Program-made: the position numbers and the translations under genes
Notes under the pieces: model-generated
The model's database searches: none
The model's input: only the letters and a program-made list of their open reading frames with translations
Told to the model about the DNA's origin: nothing
NCBI GenBank assembly: GCA_947044365.1
Contig: OX345641.1
Location: 6,470,347-6,534,346 of the forward strand
DNA length: 64,000 bases
Direction of reading: 5' to 3'
Source: Petrosia ficiformis
Lineage: Eukaryota; Porifera; Demospongiae; Haplosclerida; Petrosiidae
Shown: positions 35,995 to 47,039 of the stretch, piece by piece
Layout of the letters: every line of letters starts with the position of its first letter
Position numbering within the stretch: the stretch's first letter is position 1

Positions 35995-36364
35995 AGATAC
36001 ATACATAGTTACATACATACATAGATACATAAAAACATACATACATACATACATGTACATACATACATACATACATGTACATACATACATAGATATGTAT
36101 GTACATGTATGTATATGTGTATGTAGGTGTATGTATGCAGGTATTTATGTATGTATGTATGTATGTATGTATATAAGTATGTATGTATATGTAATATGTA
36201 CATGTGATATGTATGTACTATGTTTGTATATATCTATGTATCTATGTATGTATGTACATATATGTGTATGTAGGTATATGTATGCAGGTATTTATGTATG
36301 TATGTATATAAGTACATGTATGTATGTATATGTAATATGTACATGTAATATGTATGTACACATG

Positions 36365-36396
<32 letters not shown>

Positions 36397-36415
36397 TGTA
36401 CATACACATGTATAT
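35995..36415. repeat. (CATA)n/(GTAT)n microsatellite and TACATGTA tract
   Basis: About 400 bp of ACAT and GTAT tetranucleotides in inverted arrangement. Long reading frames on both strands are artefacts. Confidence 0.95.
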
Positions 36416-38187
36416 GTGTATGGGCAGTAAAAAACACACATACTACATGTACATTAGTAGCTAACAGTTAGTAAAATTTTAATGTATACAATTACATGTA
36501 CATGTACAATGTATGTAAAAGAAGTTCTGTTGAACCTGCTAAAAACTAAACACCGTGGCTACTCTCCCTGCAGGAAGTACATATGTAGAGATTGGAAATA
36601 TGTAACTTCATGTCAATATGTAATGTAATACTATGATGTTATCTGTCCACATATTCCCAGAAAGATGAGCAATCTCACCCCAAGTGACATCAAAACCCAA
36701 AAAGCATGCAAACAAGGTTGGGAGGCTAACAAAGGACCACCACTTCCTACATAAGTACTTACACTGATATAAAGCAAAATACAAAGAGCTATACTTGTGA
36801 TGTACATGTATTAACTTTAGCGACTTTAATTTGGGACATTAATTTCAGTCCCATTCAAATATTTGAATTGAATTCAGACACTCCTGGCTCTCCACCTGCT
36901 GCTTATACTCTATGGGTGTGCAGGGTTATTGTGGGTTAGCTTTTTTTTTTTTAAATTACTTAAGGACATCCTCTATGAATCTACATGTATGACTCAGTAC
37001 TAGTAGAGTCATACATATATATGTACATATACATGTACATATACATGTACACATATGTTGCTAAGTATATGTATGGTCATATGTGCACTACATGTATGAC
37101 ACCCAGTACTAGTACTGCTATCAATAATCTGTTATGTATATGTATGTGAAGATTTGGGGCAGTTGATAGATGCATGTAGATACACATGTATCCCTTTATC
37201 ATGGGGGGAGGAGGAGGTGTGGTGGTGAGGGCATTCATGAGTAGAGATGGATCTTTTTCGCCGTCATCCAAAATTCATGTCTATTCCACCACATGTATTT
37301 ATTTCTCACATCATATAACCAATGTTTCTAACACACATGGAAATGTTTAATGCATTAATCATTAACTATATAATATTTCTGACCCCAAGGTGGAGCAATT
37401 AGACCCTGTAAGCACATCACATAAGGTGGTGTACACAACTGGAAAGAACAGGTTCAAGTACACCAATGTGCAATGGGAGGTCTTTTGGGCAAGTTGATCA
37501 CCTCCCGTAAGGCTTGATTTATATCATGCAAGTTAAGGCATACCAAGGCATAACACACAAAGGGGAAGTCTTGTGCACACCTAACATTCACTCCAGACCT
37601 AATAAGAGTTACTGACAATACCCAGTATATACATATATGTATGTACACATGCAATGTATGTGTATTGATATTGAAGGAAGACTCATTGTTGCATTACTAT
37701 TACACATATACATGTACATGTACTTATTTATTAAGCTGGAAATATAGGAAAGCATATTAAACCTTGGTCAAATGTAGTACAGTACAACACATTGCTTTCT
37801 CACAGATATGTTTGTATCACACATTTATATGAGTTGCATCATCATTCTAGGGTATGGTACATAAAGTGATTGAGTTGGAGAACTGAGACTATCAGGAAGA
37901 AAGTACATGTAGTTATAGCCAGCTTGTTTGAAAATGCAACTAATATCTGTTATTTCATCGCACAAAAAATATATTATGGATCATGGGATCAATCAACCTT
38001 GATATGATATTAGAGTGGGAATACAAAATATTTCATTTTTCATGTACAATATCTATACAACAAAATCCACAATATTAAAGTACACACAACATCTTTCGGT
38101 CTGTACTACACATGCATATGTGTATGATACATGTACATACATACAGAAAGACAGATAGACAGACACATACACACATGTATCACTTAC

Positions 38188-38220
38188 ACAAATGGCAATG
38201 GAAACTTTATTATAAGACTC
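38188..38220 (-). CDS. Death-domain gene 1: possible 33-nt microexon
   Basis: Acceptor AAATACCTAG and near-consensus donor TTTGT|GTAAGTG frame ESYNKVSIAIC, phase 0 to 0. This fits between the exons at 42172-42379 and 35644-35727. The exon is very short, so chance is a real alternative. Confidence 0.3.
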
Positions 38221-39384
38221 CTAGGTATTTAAATGAAAATCTGTTACACCATTCCACAAAACTAGCTATGAATTCCATTGGACTGCACTGACCAGCCCAT
38301 TGGATGGACTTTTGAATTCTGCAGTAAAAAAAAAAGAAAATTGTGACTATCACCCACACTCATTAATTCTGCACTGCAAGTGATCCGTGACTCATTTTGG
38401 GAACTGTAATAGTGAGTAGTTTCGGGCATCAAATATATGATGCCCCAATCAGCTCACGTTAGTCCATACAAGTAAAATTATATTTTAGAAAATGGAGGTT
38501 ATCGATTGCTTGGGCAAAAGCTGTGGACATTTCCCTCTCAAAATAAAAATAGAGAAAGAGAGGTTGTGAACATGTTTTTGAAAGGGAATGAAGTGTCAAT
38601 GTATGTAAAGTACAGTAGAAGCTGGAATTCCAGGAACATTTTACAAGCTTAGGAAGATCTCTAGTTCATTCGCTGGCTGGCATTCTTTTTAGGTATAGTA
38701 GTATAGACATTTTTTAAATGCGATTAGAAACAGCCGTGCGTAGTTGATGACAAGTTTGATGGGGGGAAAAAATTCACAGTTAAAAGTTGATTTGTGAAAT
38801 TTCACGTCTATTTTTCCCTGCTTAATTATTCTCTATGGTAAATCATTATTAATATAATTAGAAATGATGTACATGTAACACTCAGTGAAATAATTTCCAA
38901 GTCACTATCAACACTTGAATTAGTACAGTCATGTGATAGTTGACCATTTTTCCCAAATTTAAATGCAAAGAATTTTGAATACTGCAGAGCAATGTAAGTA
39001 AATGGAATTTGACATACATGTGTACATGTATTTTATGTGTAAGAAACTATACATGAGCAGAAGTTGACTATTTTCGCTGTGATCCAAAAATGGTATTTTT
39101 AATATTTCTGACACACAAAGTACAACTACAACAATAAAGGTGGAAATGTCTAATGCCATTAATCATTAACCATTAACCATATAATCTTTCTTACCAGCAG
39201 GTTCAAGTACACTATTATGTAATGGGAGGTCTTTTGCCACCTCTGGTTAGTCCTGCAAGGCTTGATTGTATCACTGCAGAAAAGGCAGGTTGAATCCCTG
39301 TGAAATCAAGGGGCAAGGGAGGGTCTTGTGTAAGAGGCAAGTATAAATAACTTTGGAACAGTGAAAAATATCACAAAAGAAAAC

Positions 39385-40179
39385 ATGGGAAGTAGTGAGT
39401 CAAAGGAAGAGAACACAAAAGAAGAAGAGCAGAAATTGAAGCAAGAGAAGCTGAGAAAAGAGGAAGAAGAGAAGTCAAGAAAAGAGCAGAAACTGAAAGA
39501 ACTTGAAAAGGAAGATACAAAAAAAAGAGAAGACAAAAAGAAGCAACAACAATACCAGGAAGAAAAAAATAGAAGAGAAAAAGAACAAGAGAAAAGGAGG
39601 AGAGACTACTACCAAAGGAAGGAAGAAAGAAGGAAGAGACAGGAATGGAATAGACTAAAAAGAAAGTTTGATGAGGAATATCAAACAGTGAGAAGAAAGA
39701 GACAGCAACTTGACCATGAAATACAAAACAAAGAGCCTGTTTACTCACCTCAGGTGGTACCTCATCATCCGTTTCTTTTTGATTATCTTCTACCTTCTTA
39801 TCTTGTCCCTCAAGTTACCCAGTCTAAAATAGATGCTGTTCCTACTCCTTCTCCTTCTCAAGACCAATTTGTCCCTCAAGTCACCAAGTCAGCAATACAC
39901 GCAACTTCTACTGCTTCTCCTTCTCAAGACCAATTTGTACCTCAAGTCACCAAGTCAGCAATACACGCAACTTCTACTGCTTCTCCTTCTCAAGACCAAT
40001 TTGTACCTCAAGTCACCAAGTCAGCAATACACGCAACTTCTACTGCTTCTCCTTCTCAAGACCAATTTGTACCTCAAGTCACCAAGTCAGCAATACACGC
40101 AACTTCTACTGCTTCTCCTTCTCAAGACCAATTTGTACCTCAAGTCACCCAGTCCACAATAGACGTAACTAGCATGTGA
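39385..40179 (+). CDS. Predicted N-myristoylated coiled-coil protein with tandem C-terminal repeats
   Basis: Single-exon ORF of 264 residues. The ATG at 39385 has a strong context (AAACATGGG); an upstream in-frame GTG is not needed. The N-terminus MGSSES fits the myristoylation consensus (Gly2, Ser6). Residues 8-120 are an extremely Lys/Glu/Arg-rich single helix or coiled coil. Residues 121-150 are Pro/aromatic-rich (VVPHHPFLFDYLLPSY). The C-terminus has four identical 22-residue repeats (FVPQVTKSAIHATSTASPSQ + DQ) with degenerate copies on each side. The 66-bp DNA repeats are almost identical, so expansion is recent. It lies opposite in strand within an intron of death-domain gene 1. Function unknown; a membrane-associated scaffold is an inference. 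Confidence 0.6.
   Translation: MGSSESKEENTKEEEQKLKQEKLRKEEEEKSRKEQKLKELEKEDTKKREDKKKQQQYQEEKNRREKEQEKRRRDYYQRKEERRKRQEWNRLKRKFDEEYQTVRRKRQQLDHEIQNKEPVYSPQVVPHHPFLFDYLLPSYLVPQVTQSKIDAVPTPSPSQDQFVPQVTKSAIHATSTASPSQDQFVPQVTKSAIHATSTASPSQDQFVPQVTKSAIHATSTASPSQDQFVPQVTKSAIHATSTASPSQDQFVPQVTQSTIDVTSM
39848..40165 (+). repeat. 66-bp coding tandem repeat
   Basis: Four near-identical 66-bp units (CAATTTGT(A/C)CCTCAAGTCA...) in frame within the ORF at 39385, flanked by diverged units. Confidence 0.9.
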
Positions 40180-40656
40180 TGTCCAGCAGCTGCTGAAAAT
40201 CATTCCAAAATAAGAACTATACAATAACATATGTACATACATTTTACATGATTCATTTATAGGCTGTTTTTGTTTTTGTTGCTTATTTTATTTATACTGT
40301 AAATATATTTCATCGTTCAGAATTATTTTTAAAAACACTCTTTAAAATGTGATTTAATAGTTAATTTTTGCAAATGTAAAGGAGCATTAGGTCAAGAACA
40401 TCCACATCAATTGCTTATAGCAAAATAGTGAGTTAATGTAACCTGATGTATCGGCTATAAACACAGTTATTTTATCTGAATGGAACTTACATAGTAATAT
40501 CCTAAAATACTTCAACTCCAATGGAGTAGCATCAGCACCTCCAAAACTATAAAATTAAATGGCAATATTTTGTGTGTCGTTTTAAGTATGACATTAATGA
40601 CCTCTTTTAGGTATGGGAGGCAGGTTAATTAACGGAACTGTAATCTACATACATTG

Positions 40657-41282
40657 TATATGCCACCTTTCATTGGACTTAAGTACCATTTTCAAAATCA
40701 ATAACAATTATTATACAAATTGTTTAGTAGATATAAATTGTGTAATTATGTATAATTATATTTGTTTTGACAATGTTCAGCCATCTCTACATAGAGAGTA
40801 CAACACAAATATTTAGAAATTATTTCAGTAATCCTTTTAATATTTTCCTGCAGAAGTATTTCATATCCCAGATTTTGCCCCAACACCCCAATATGGGTAA
40901 ATTTATGAAAAAAATCCTATTATCAACAGTATGCAGATTTATAATTGTAGTTCGAGTGCACCACTTCGTGGGATGTAGGTGGGACAAAGTATCCACCTTG
41001 ACCTATTTCCAACTTTGTCGATTCACTTGTACATGCAGGTCAGAACATTGTAGACCTACAGGTGTATCTGTACATGTGCATTACATAGTTGGGATAATAG
41101 TCTTTCGTAATAGTAAGCAAATACTTCATGCTTCACTATAAACAGATTATGATAACATATATATGAAAGCAATCTAACATCCAGATATTTGATACACGTA
41201 TTTGTAATGGGAGACTAAAGTATTACAAAATATGTGTCATGTGATAATTGATTACTTTTCACAATTTGCAAAAGCAAGATGT
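40657..41282. repeat. Segmental duplication partner of 24105-24728
   Basis: Near-identical copy, same orientation. The breakpoint at 41282 joins GCAAGATGT to TTGAATACTGCAGAGC, which belongs to the GGTTCAAGTACACC repeat environment also seen at 38970. Confidence 0.85.
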
Positions 41283-41707
41283 TTGAATACTGCAGAGCAT
41301 TGTATGTGGATGGAATGTGACATACTTTATCTACAAGAGACTACACGAGCAGATTTTCGCTGAGATAAAAAAATGGTGCCTAATTTACGCGTATTGATTT
41401 CTAGCATAACAATGATAACAGCTAACACACAAGGTGCAACAATGAAGGTGGAAATGTATAATACATTAACCATATAACCCCAAGGTGGAGCAATTAAAGA
41501 ACTTTAGAGCCAGCAAGCACATCACATGAGGTAACTGGAAAGGACAGGTTCAAGTACATCAATGTGCAATGGGAGGTCTTTTGGCCATGTTGATCACCAC
41601 CTGTAAGGCTTGATTCATTTCATGTAAAGCAAGCAAGTCAAGGCTTAAGACAAAAAGGGGAAGTCTTGTGCACGATCCCTTATTCCAATTATTTGTAGTA
41701 TATGATC

Positions 41708-41990
41708 TAGTCTAGCGTAGCCAGATGCCTACTACAAAGGAAGGATCAAGTCAACCCACTGTACTATATAGCATTCGTCAACAGTTTAGCCAGATGTTTG
41801 GCTATTTTAGTGGGCAACAAACTGCTAATAATATTCATAATCAAAATAAGTATATTCATAACTATACTTAGCCAGCTGTATGAATTCAATTACCAGTTTG
41901 CCAGATACATGACGCTCTAGACGAATGATAGTACAGTCAGTTGATCAGACCCTTCCTTCGTAGTAGATTGAGTCTGGCTACACAAGACTA
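41708..41990. mobile_element. TIR MITE, TAGTCT..GTAGCCAGA family, full copy
   Basis: Both inverted ends are present; flanks (TATATAATCCATATTCTAATCG) are shared with the copy at 21476. Confidence 0.75.
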
Positions 41991-42171
41991 TATATAATCC
42001 ATATTCTAATCGTATATATACGTTATCAATACCATTCTGTAATGATAAACACATTCTTTAGTACAGTGTCTGATGGATATCTAGCTCATTTAGATCATAA
42101 TATAGCGATACATTAAATGTATATGTACATGTACATGTGTACAACCAGTATTAAGAATCATATCCAAATAC

Positions 42172-42379
42172 CTGAAACACTGCCAGTTCTCCATCAAAAT
42201 CATCCAATGTTGGATTTTTTGGTTTCACTCTCTCCAGAACATCCCTCATATGCTGATCTGAGTTTGCATGTAATGGGTATGACACTGTATCGGGCTTGAG
42301 GAACTTCCAGTCTGTGACTCCTGTCACTGATTCCATACTGTTAGTTTGACTGGTTGAATGAATCTTTGCTGAGTGACCG
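42172..42379 (-). CDS. Death-domain gene 1: exon 2
   Basis: 208-nt exon between acceptor CTCATTTGTAG and donor TTTCAG|GTATTT. Phase 2 in matches exon 1 exactly (Gly at the junction), and it leaves in phase 0. It encodes 69 residues, hydrophilic, including VTDWKFLKPDTVSYPLHANS, DQHMRDVLERVKPKNPTLDD and FDGELAVFQ. Not recognised; probably the linker or first module after the death domain. Confidence 0.6.
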
Positions 42380-42540
42380 CTACAAATGAGAAGAGGGAAG
42401 ATAAGGAAGTAATGGATCGATTGAGGAAAAATAATGAAAGAAGTGAAAGAGGGAAAGGAAGAAGAGAAGGAGGAAGTAGAGGAAAAGGAAGAAGGGGAAG
42501 AGAAGGAGCAAGTAGAGGGGAAGAGAAAGAGTAAGTAGAG

Positions 42541-44396
42541 TTTAGCCAGATTTTTGGCTACATGTATTTTAGTGGGCAACCAACCGCAATAATATTCATA
42601 ATCAAAATAAGTATATTCATAACTATACTTAGCCAGCTGTATGAATTCAATTACCAGTTTGCCAGATACTTGACACTCTAGACGAATGATAGTATGTATG
42701 TATGTATTTATGTGTGTACTTACAGTTTCCAATATTCCTCTTGAATTGTCAATCTCAAAGATATTTATTTGTATGTTTTGTCTGTCCGCATCCACATGAC
42801 GACAGTTAGCCCCCTCAGAATCAAACATACTCAAGAACTCAACACTTGTGATTTGAACATAAAAGATTTCCCGGAATATCATCCTAGAATCATTTGATAA
42901 AAAGAAATGAACAAGATGAGAGAAAGAAATGAACAAGAGAGGTAGAAATGATATGAGGATAGGAATAGGAACAAGGATAAGGATAGGAATAGGGATGAGG
43001 ATTGGGGATGAAAATGAGAATAGGAATAGAGATGAGGATGAGAGGATAGAGATAAAGACAAAAATGGGAATGAGAATGTGGGATAAGAGACATAAGAATG
43101 GGAATCAGTCTAACATGTAGTATAGTGATGTTGATTGATGCGAAGGTTTGTTCATCTGAAATATTATTTCATAATCTTCAGTAGCTGTTGCTTGTTCATT
43201 TAAAGGAAGAGAATCATCTGTCATAGTACTGTATGAATGGAGGTAATTTTGCAGCTAGGAGGTAATATTGCATCTAGGAGGTAATATTGCAGCTAGGAGC
43301 ATCTAAGAGGTAATATTGCATCTAGGAGGTAATATTGCATCTAGGAGGTAATATTGCATCTAGGAGGTAATATTGCATCTAGGAGGTAATATTGCATCTA
43401 AGAGGTAATATTGCATCTAGGAGGTAATTTTGCAGCTAGGAGGTAATATTGCAGCTAGGAGGTAATATTGCAGCTAGGAGCATCTAAGAGGTAATATTGC
43501 ATCTAGGAGGTAATATTGCATCTAGGAGGTAATATTGCATCTAGGAGGTAATATTGCATCTAGGAGGTAATATTACATCTAAGAGGTAATATTGCATCTA
43601 AGAGGTAATATTACAGCTAGGAGGTAATATTGCATCTAGGAGGTAATATTACATCTAGGAGGTAATATTGCATCTAGGAGGTAATATTGCATCTAAGAGG
43701 TAATATTACAGCTAGGAGGTAATATTGCATCTAGGAGGTAATATTACATCTAGGAGGTAATATTGCATCTAGGAGGTAATAAATATTACAGCTAGGAGCA
43801 TCTAAGAGGTAATATTGCATCTAGGAGGTAATATTGCAGCTAGGAGGTAATATTGCATCTAAGAGGTAATATTACAGCTAGGAGGTAATATTGCATCTAG
43901 GAGGTAATATTACATCTAGGAGGTAATATTGCATCTAGGAGGTAATAAATATTACAGCTAGGAGCATCTAAGAGGTAATATTGCATCTAGGAGGTAATAT
44001 TGCAGCTAGGAGGTAATATTGCATCTAGGAGGTAATATTGCATCTAGGAGGTAATATTGCATCTAGGAGGTAATATTGCATCTAGGAGGTAATATTGCAG
44101 CTAGGAGGTAATATTGCATCTAGGAGGTAATATTGCATCTAAGAGGTAATATTGCATCTAGGAGGTAATATTGCATCTAGGAGGTAATATTGCATCTAGG
44201 AGGTAATATTACAGCTAGGAGGTAATATTGCATCTAGGAGGTAATATTGCATCTAAGAGGTAATATTGGTAATATTGCATCTACAAGGAAATATTGCATC
44301 TAGGAGGAAATACATACGTTCAGTTAGTTACCTGGCATTGTCTTGCACTGGTTTCTATGTGAGCAGTAATCTTCTGTACAACACTCAATACTCATT
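42541..44396. repeat. Recent duplication of the 33.8-35.2 kb block inside an intron
   Basis: 42541-43240 is almost base-for-base identical to 33800-34500 (MITE piece, exon, polypurine tract), followed by minisatellite array C (43239-44313) and a copy of the 84-nt exon. The copied 160-nt exon (42724-42883) keeps good splice sites. Its outgoing phase 0 cannot join the phase-2 acceptor at 42379, so it should be skipped or non-functional. Confidence 0.85.
43239..44313. repeat. 19-bp minisatellite, array C
   Basis: The longest array of GGAGGTAATATTGCATCTA units (over 50), with higher-order repetition (GGAGCATCTAAGAGG recurs). Confidence 0.95.
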
Positions 44397-44417
44397 ACTA
44401 ATAAAAATGAAATAGTC
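44332..44417 (-). pseudogene. Frameshifted copy of the 84-nt exon
   Basis: Same acceptor (TTTTTTTTGCAG) and donor (TGCCAG|GTAACT) as 35644-35727. It has a 7-nt deletion and a 9-nt difference, giving 86 nt and a stop after DYFIFISNEY. Clear dead duplicate. Confidence 0.75.
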
Positions 44418-44779
44418 CTGCAAAAAAAACAACACATATTACAAATATGAATGCATGTATGCAAGTGTACATGTACTATAACACGTACATTGTGTGTAAG
44501 TACACATGAAATACATGTATAGACATAAAATACATGTACCAACAATGAGCCAATCAGTATATGATCTAGTCTAGCGTAGCCAGATGCCTACTACAAAGGA
44601 AGGATCAGGTCAGCCCACTGTACTATATAGCGTTCGTCAAGAGTTTAGCCAGATTTTTGGCTATTTTAGTGGGCAACAAACCGCTAATAATATTCATAAT
44701 CAAAATAAGTATATTCATAACTATACTTAGCCAGCTGATCAGACCCTTCCTTCGTAGTAGATTTGGTTCTGTTTCATAC

Positions 44780-45189
44780 CCTGAAGATAATGATGTGTTG
44801 CGGGCTACATCAAGGATACCACCAGCTGAATTATATTCTAGGTCTTCAATATTGCTGGGAGTGCCTTCGCGATTGTCATCCTTTTGAGTACTTAAAAGCT
44901 GTTCAAATAAATTACAATACTTATCTCTTATCTGACCTGCATGATTATGATCTCCAATCTTTTCAAAAGCTCCAGCGATAGTCTTCCAGCATGGCTTCTT
45001 GTTCTTTTCATAACATATAAATAGTTCAGCAGCACAGCGATTAGTTCCTTGACAACTGTATTGATTTTCAATCCTTTTCAGATCATCGTGGGCTAAGTTG
45101 AGATGAACACCCAGAGAGAACCATTGTGGCTCCTTACCAACCTCCTCCGCAAACTCACTGAGTGTTGGAACAGGAGTTAGATCAGACAT
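44780..45189 (-). CDS. Death-domain gene 1: exon 1, N-terminal death domain
   Basis: Begins at ATG 45189; 410 nt end at donor CAGG|GTATGA in phase 2. Residues 5-95 form a death domain: LSEFAEEVGKEPQWFSLGVH, DDLKRIENQY, then CWKTIAGAFEKIGDHNHAGQ and IRDKYCNLFEQL. This matches the six-helix pattern with Trp in helix 5 (W..I..A...IG). Residues 100-136 are a polar linker. The frame stays open past the donor into a neighbouring MITE, giving a spurious 188-residue ORF, but the phase-2 donor fits exon 2 at 42379. Death domains recruit other death-fold proteins in apoptosis or innate immune signalling; the partner is unknown. Confidence 0.75.
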
Positions 45190-45589
45190 AATAGCTACTG
45201 TTAGAGCTACATTAATAATAGATTATAATATACAAAAAAGATTATACAATGAGTTTATTCTACCTTTTGGCAGTGTCAGGACTGGCAGGAAGTGCTTTGC
45301 ATACCCCAACCATTTAAGGCTTAACTTAATTAAAATATTAATAATAATTATTATGATATCTTGCAGTGTTAGTAATAACATACATTACTGTATGCTTTTA
45401 CAAAAATAAAATTGTAATTTATTGGTTAATAGACTACAGTTGCAAGAAATAGTGGAAAATGTAATTTAATTGGTCAGGCATGTTGTCATGACTACATGGT
45501 GACATACATGTACTTGTACTAATTGTAATTTCCTTATCATATATTATATGTACAAAGAAGCAGAATAAATATTTTAATTAAATCGTTTT

Positions 45590-45900
45590 AGGTCATAAAC
45601 ATCTGCATCAATTGCTTTGAGCAAAATGGTGAGTTAATGTAACCTGATGTTTTAGAGTTATCTTATCTGAAAGGAACTTACAAAATATTATTAGTTGGTG
45701 TTTTTAAATCTGGTATAAAACATTTTTCAAATACCACACATTGTAATGTTTTAGTGGTAGTTGTGATTACATGCTTTGTTCTTTGAAACACACACGAGGG
45801 GCTTAGATGTGTTCATTTTTTTAGTATTAGTTGTTTTTACACATTGCAGAGGCAACAATAGCACATACAATACTGCAATAAACCCCTTAATGGACCCCTC
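45590..45900. repeat. Dispersed repeat also at 33327-33650
   Basis: Near-identical block (TCATAAACATCTGCATCAATTG ... GAAACACACACGAGGGGCTTAG). Partial copies lie at 40370-40500 and 60240-60300. It contains AAAATG|GTAAGTTAATG, a donor-like site, but no ORF. Confidence 0.75.
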
Positions 45901-46489
45901 CCTTTTCTGCTATGTGAAATTCTATGAGTATAATAAGTACAGTATATAACCTGGTCTGTAATGATTACTAATATGAAACACACTATAAATAGTACATTAT
46001 ATTGTCATCAACATTGAGCCAACCATCAGTATATGATTCATGTAAGTTACTAACAGCATTCTGTAATGATAAATACATTGTTTAGTACAGTTTGTGATGG
46101 AAATCTGGCTTATTTAGATCAGGTACAAACTAATATCGATACATTGATTCCTTTAAAATACATACGTATCCATTAGCACATTACTACTAACTTCAAGTGC
46201 ATCCATTAGTACACCTACTTACCTATTCCATTTACTCTTCTTCTTAGAATCACTGCAGAAGTGTCCATGTTTTTTCATTTAAAATCATGGGCGGGGAAAG
46301 TTATACCGTTATTAAAATTAAAATGAGTATAACCCTATTAATTAAAAGTCCGTTTTTATCCGTAAATTCCTGTACAGTTTTATAAAACAAAATTCGTCAC
46401 AAATCATCACCAAAAAATGAATATAGTTAATATAATGATATTCATTGCAATTTTTACGTCATAATATGAATAATAATAAGAACAAGTGT

Positions 46490-46942
46490 ATATACAGAAA
46501 AAAACATCCCTATGATTGCTTTACAAATTTAAGTGAAGATAAAAGTATCCTTATGACTGCTTTGTGGTGTCCAGCATTCAGTAATCATGGCTGACTTTAT
46601 CAAGCATGAAAGACAACAGCTTATTAAAGTTGATTATCTACTCTCCTGACCTTTCAAAGGACCTTGTAGAACTTTAGGAATATATTTCAGGCAGAACAGC
46701 TAGCTATTAGTTCCAGTTTCTATGTAAGCTCAACAGCTTTCTTTCTGCTGGTTTGTAAAGCTTGATCGCGCGTTCTTTTACGCGCCACGCCCATTAATTG
46801 ACCTAGCCCCCGGGAATGATTTAACTTCCTTAACTACGTATACAACGCATACTCACGTAGGTGACACAAACATATAATATATATATATAAACATACATCG
46901 AACCCGTGGGAAAGCAATCATAGGGATGGCCCTACGGGCCAT
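46490..46942 (+). repeat. Dispersed repeat ending in a GGCCCTACGGGCC palindrome (copy 2)
   Basis: Match to 5100-5536, same orientation. Immediately beyond it, 46947-47039 is a 30-codon plus-strand frame with a good ATG context (MEDFMPKIAEMVVQISRLSE) that looks protein-like but has no partner exon. Confidence 0.6.
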
Positions 46943-47039
46943 AAAAATGGAGGATTTTATGCCGAAAATAGCCGAAATGGTTGTGCAGATATCTCGACTT
47001 TCGGAAATAATTTCGGACCGAAACCCGCAATTACAGTAG

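Noticed and set aside
37077..37271. Pro-rich minus-strand ORF
   Set aside because: No ATG or acceptor, and the sequence belongs to a dispersed repeat related to 39060 and 41340.
42151..42936. A single 261-codon minus-strand gene
   Set aside because: The frame fuses two separate exons through a MITE piece and a purine tract; splice sites define the exons at 42172-42379 and 42724-42883.
44623..44779. C-terminal hydrophobic tail of the death-domain ORF as a membrane anchor
   Set aside because: The hydrophobic stretch is translated from the neighbouring MITE and lies beyond a phase-matched donor.
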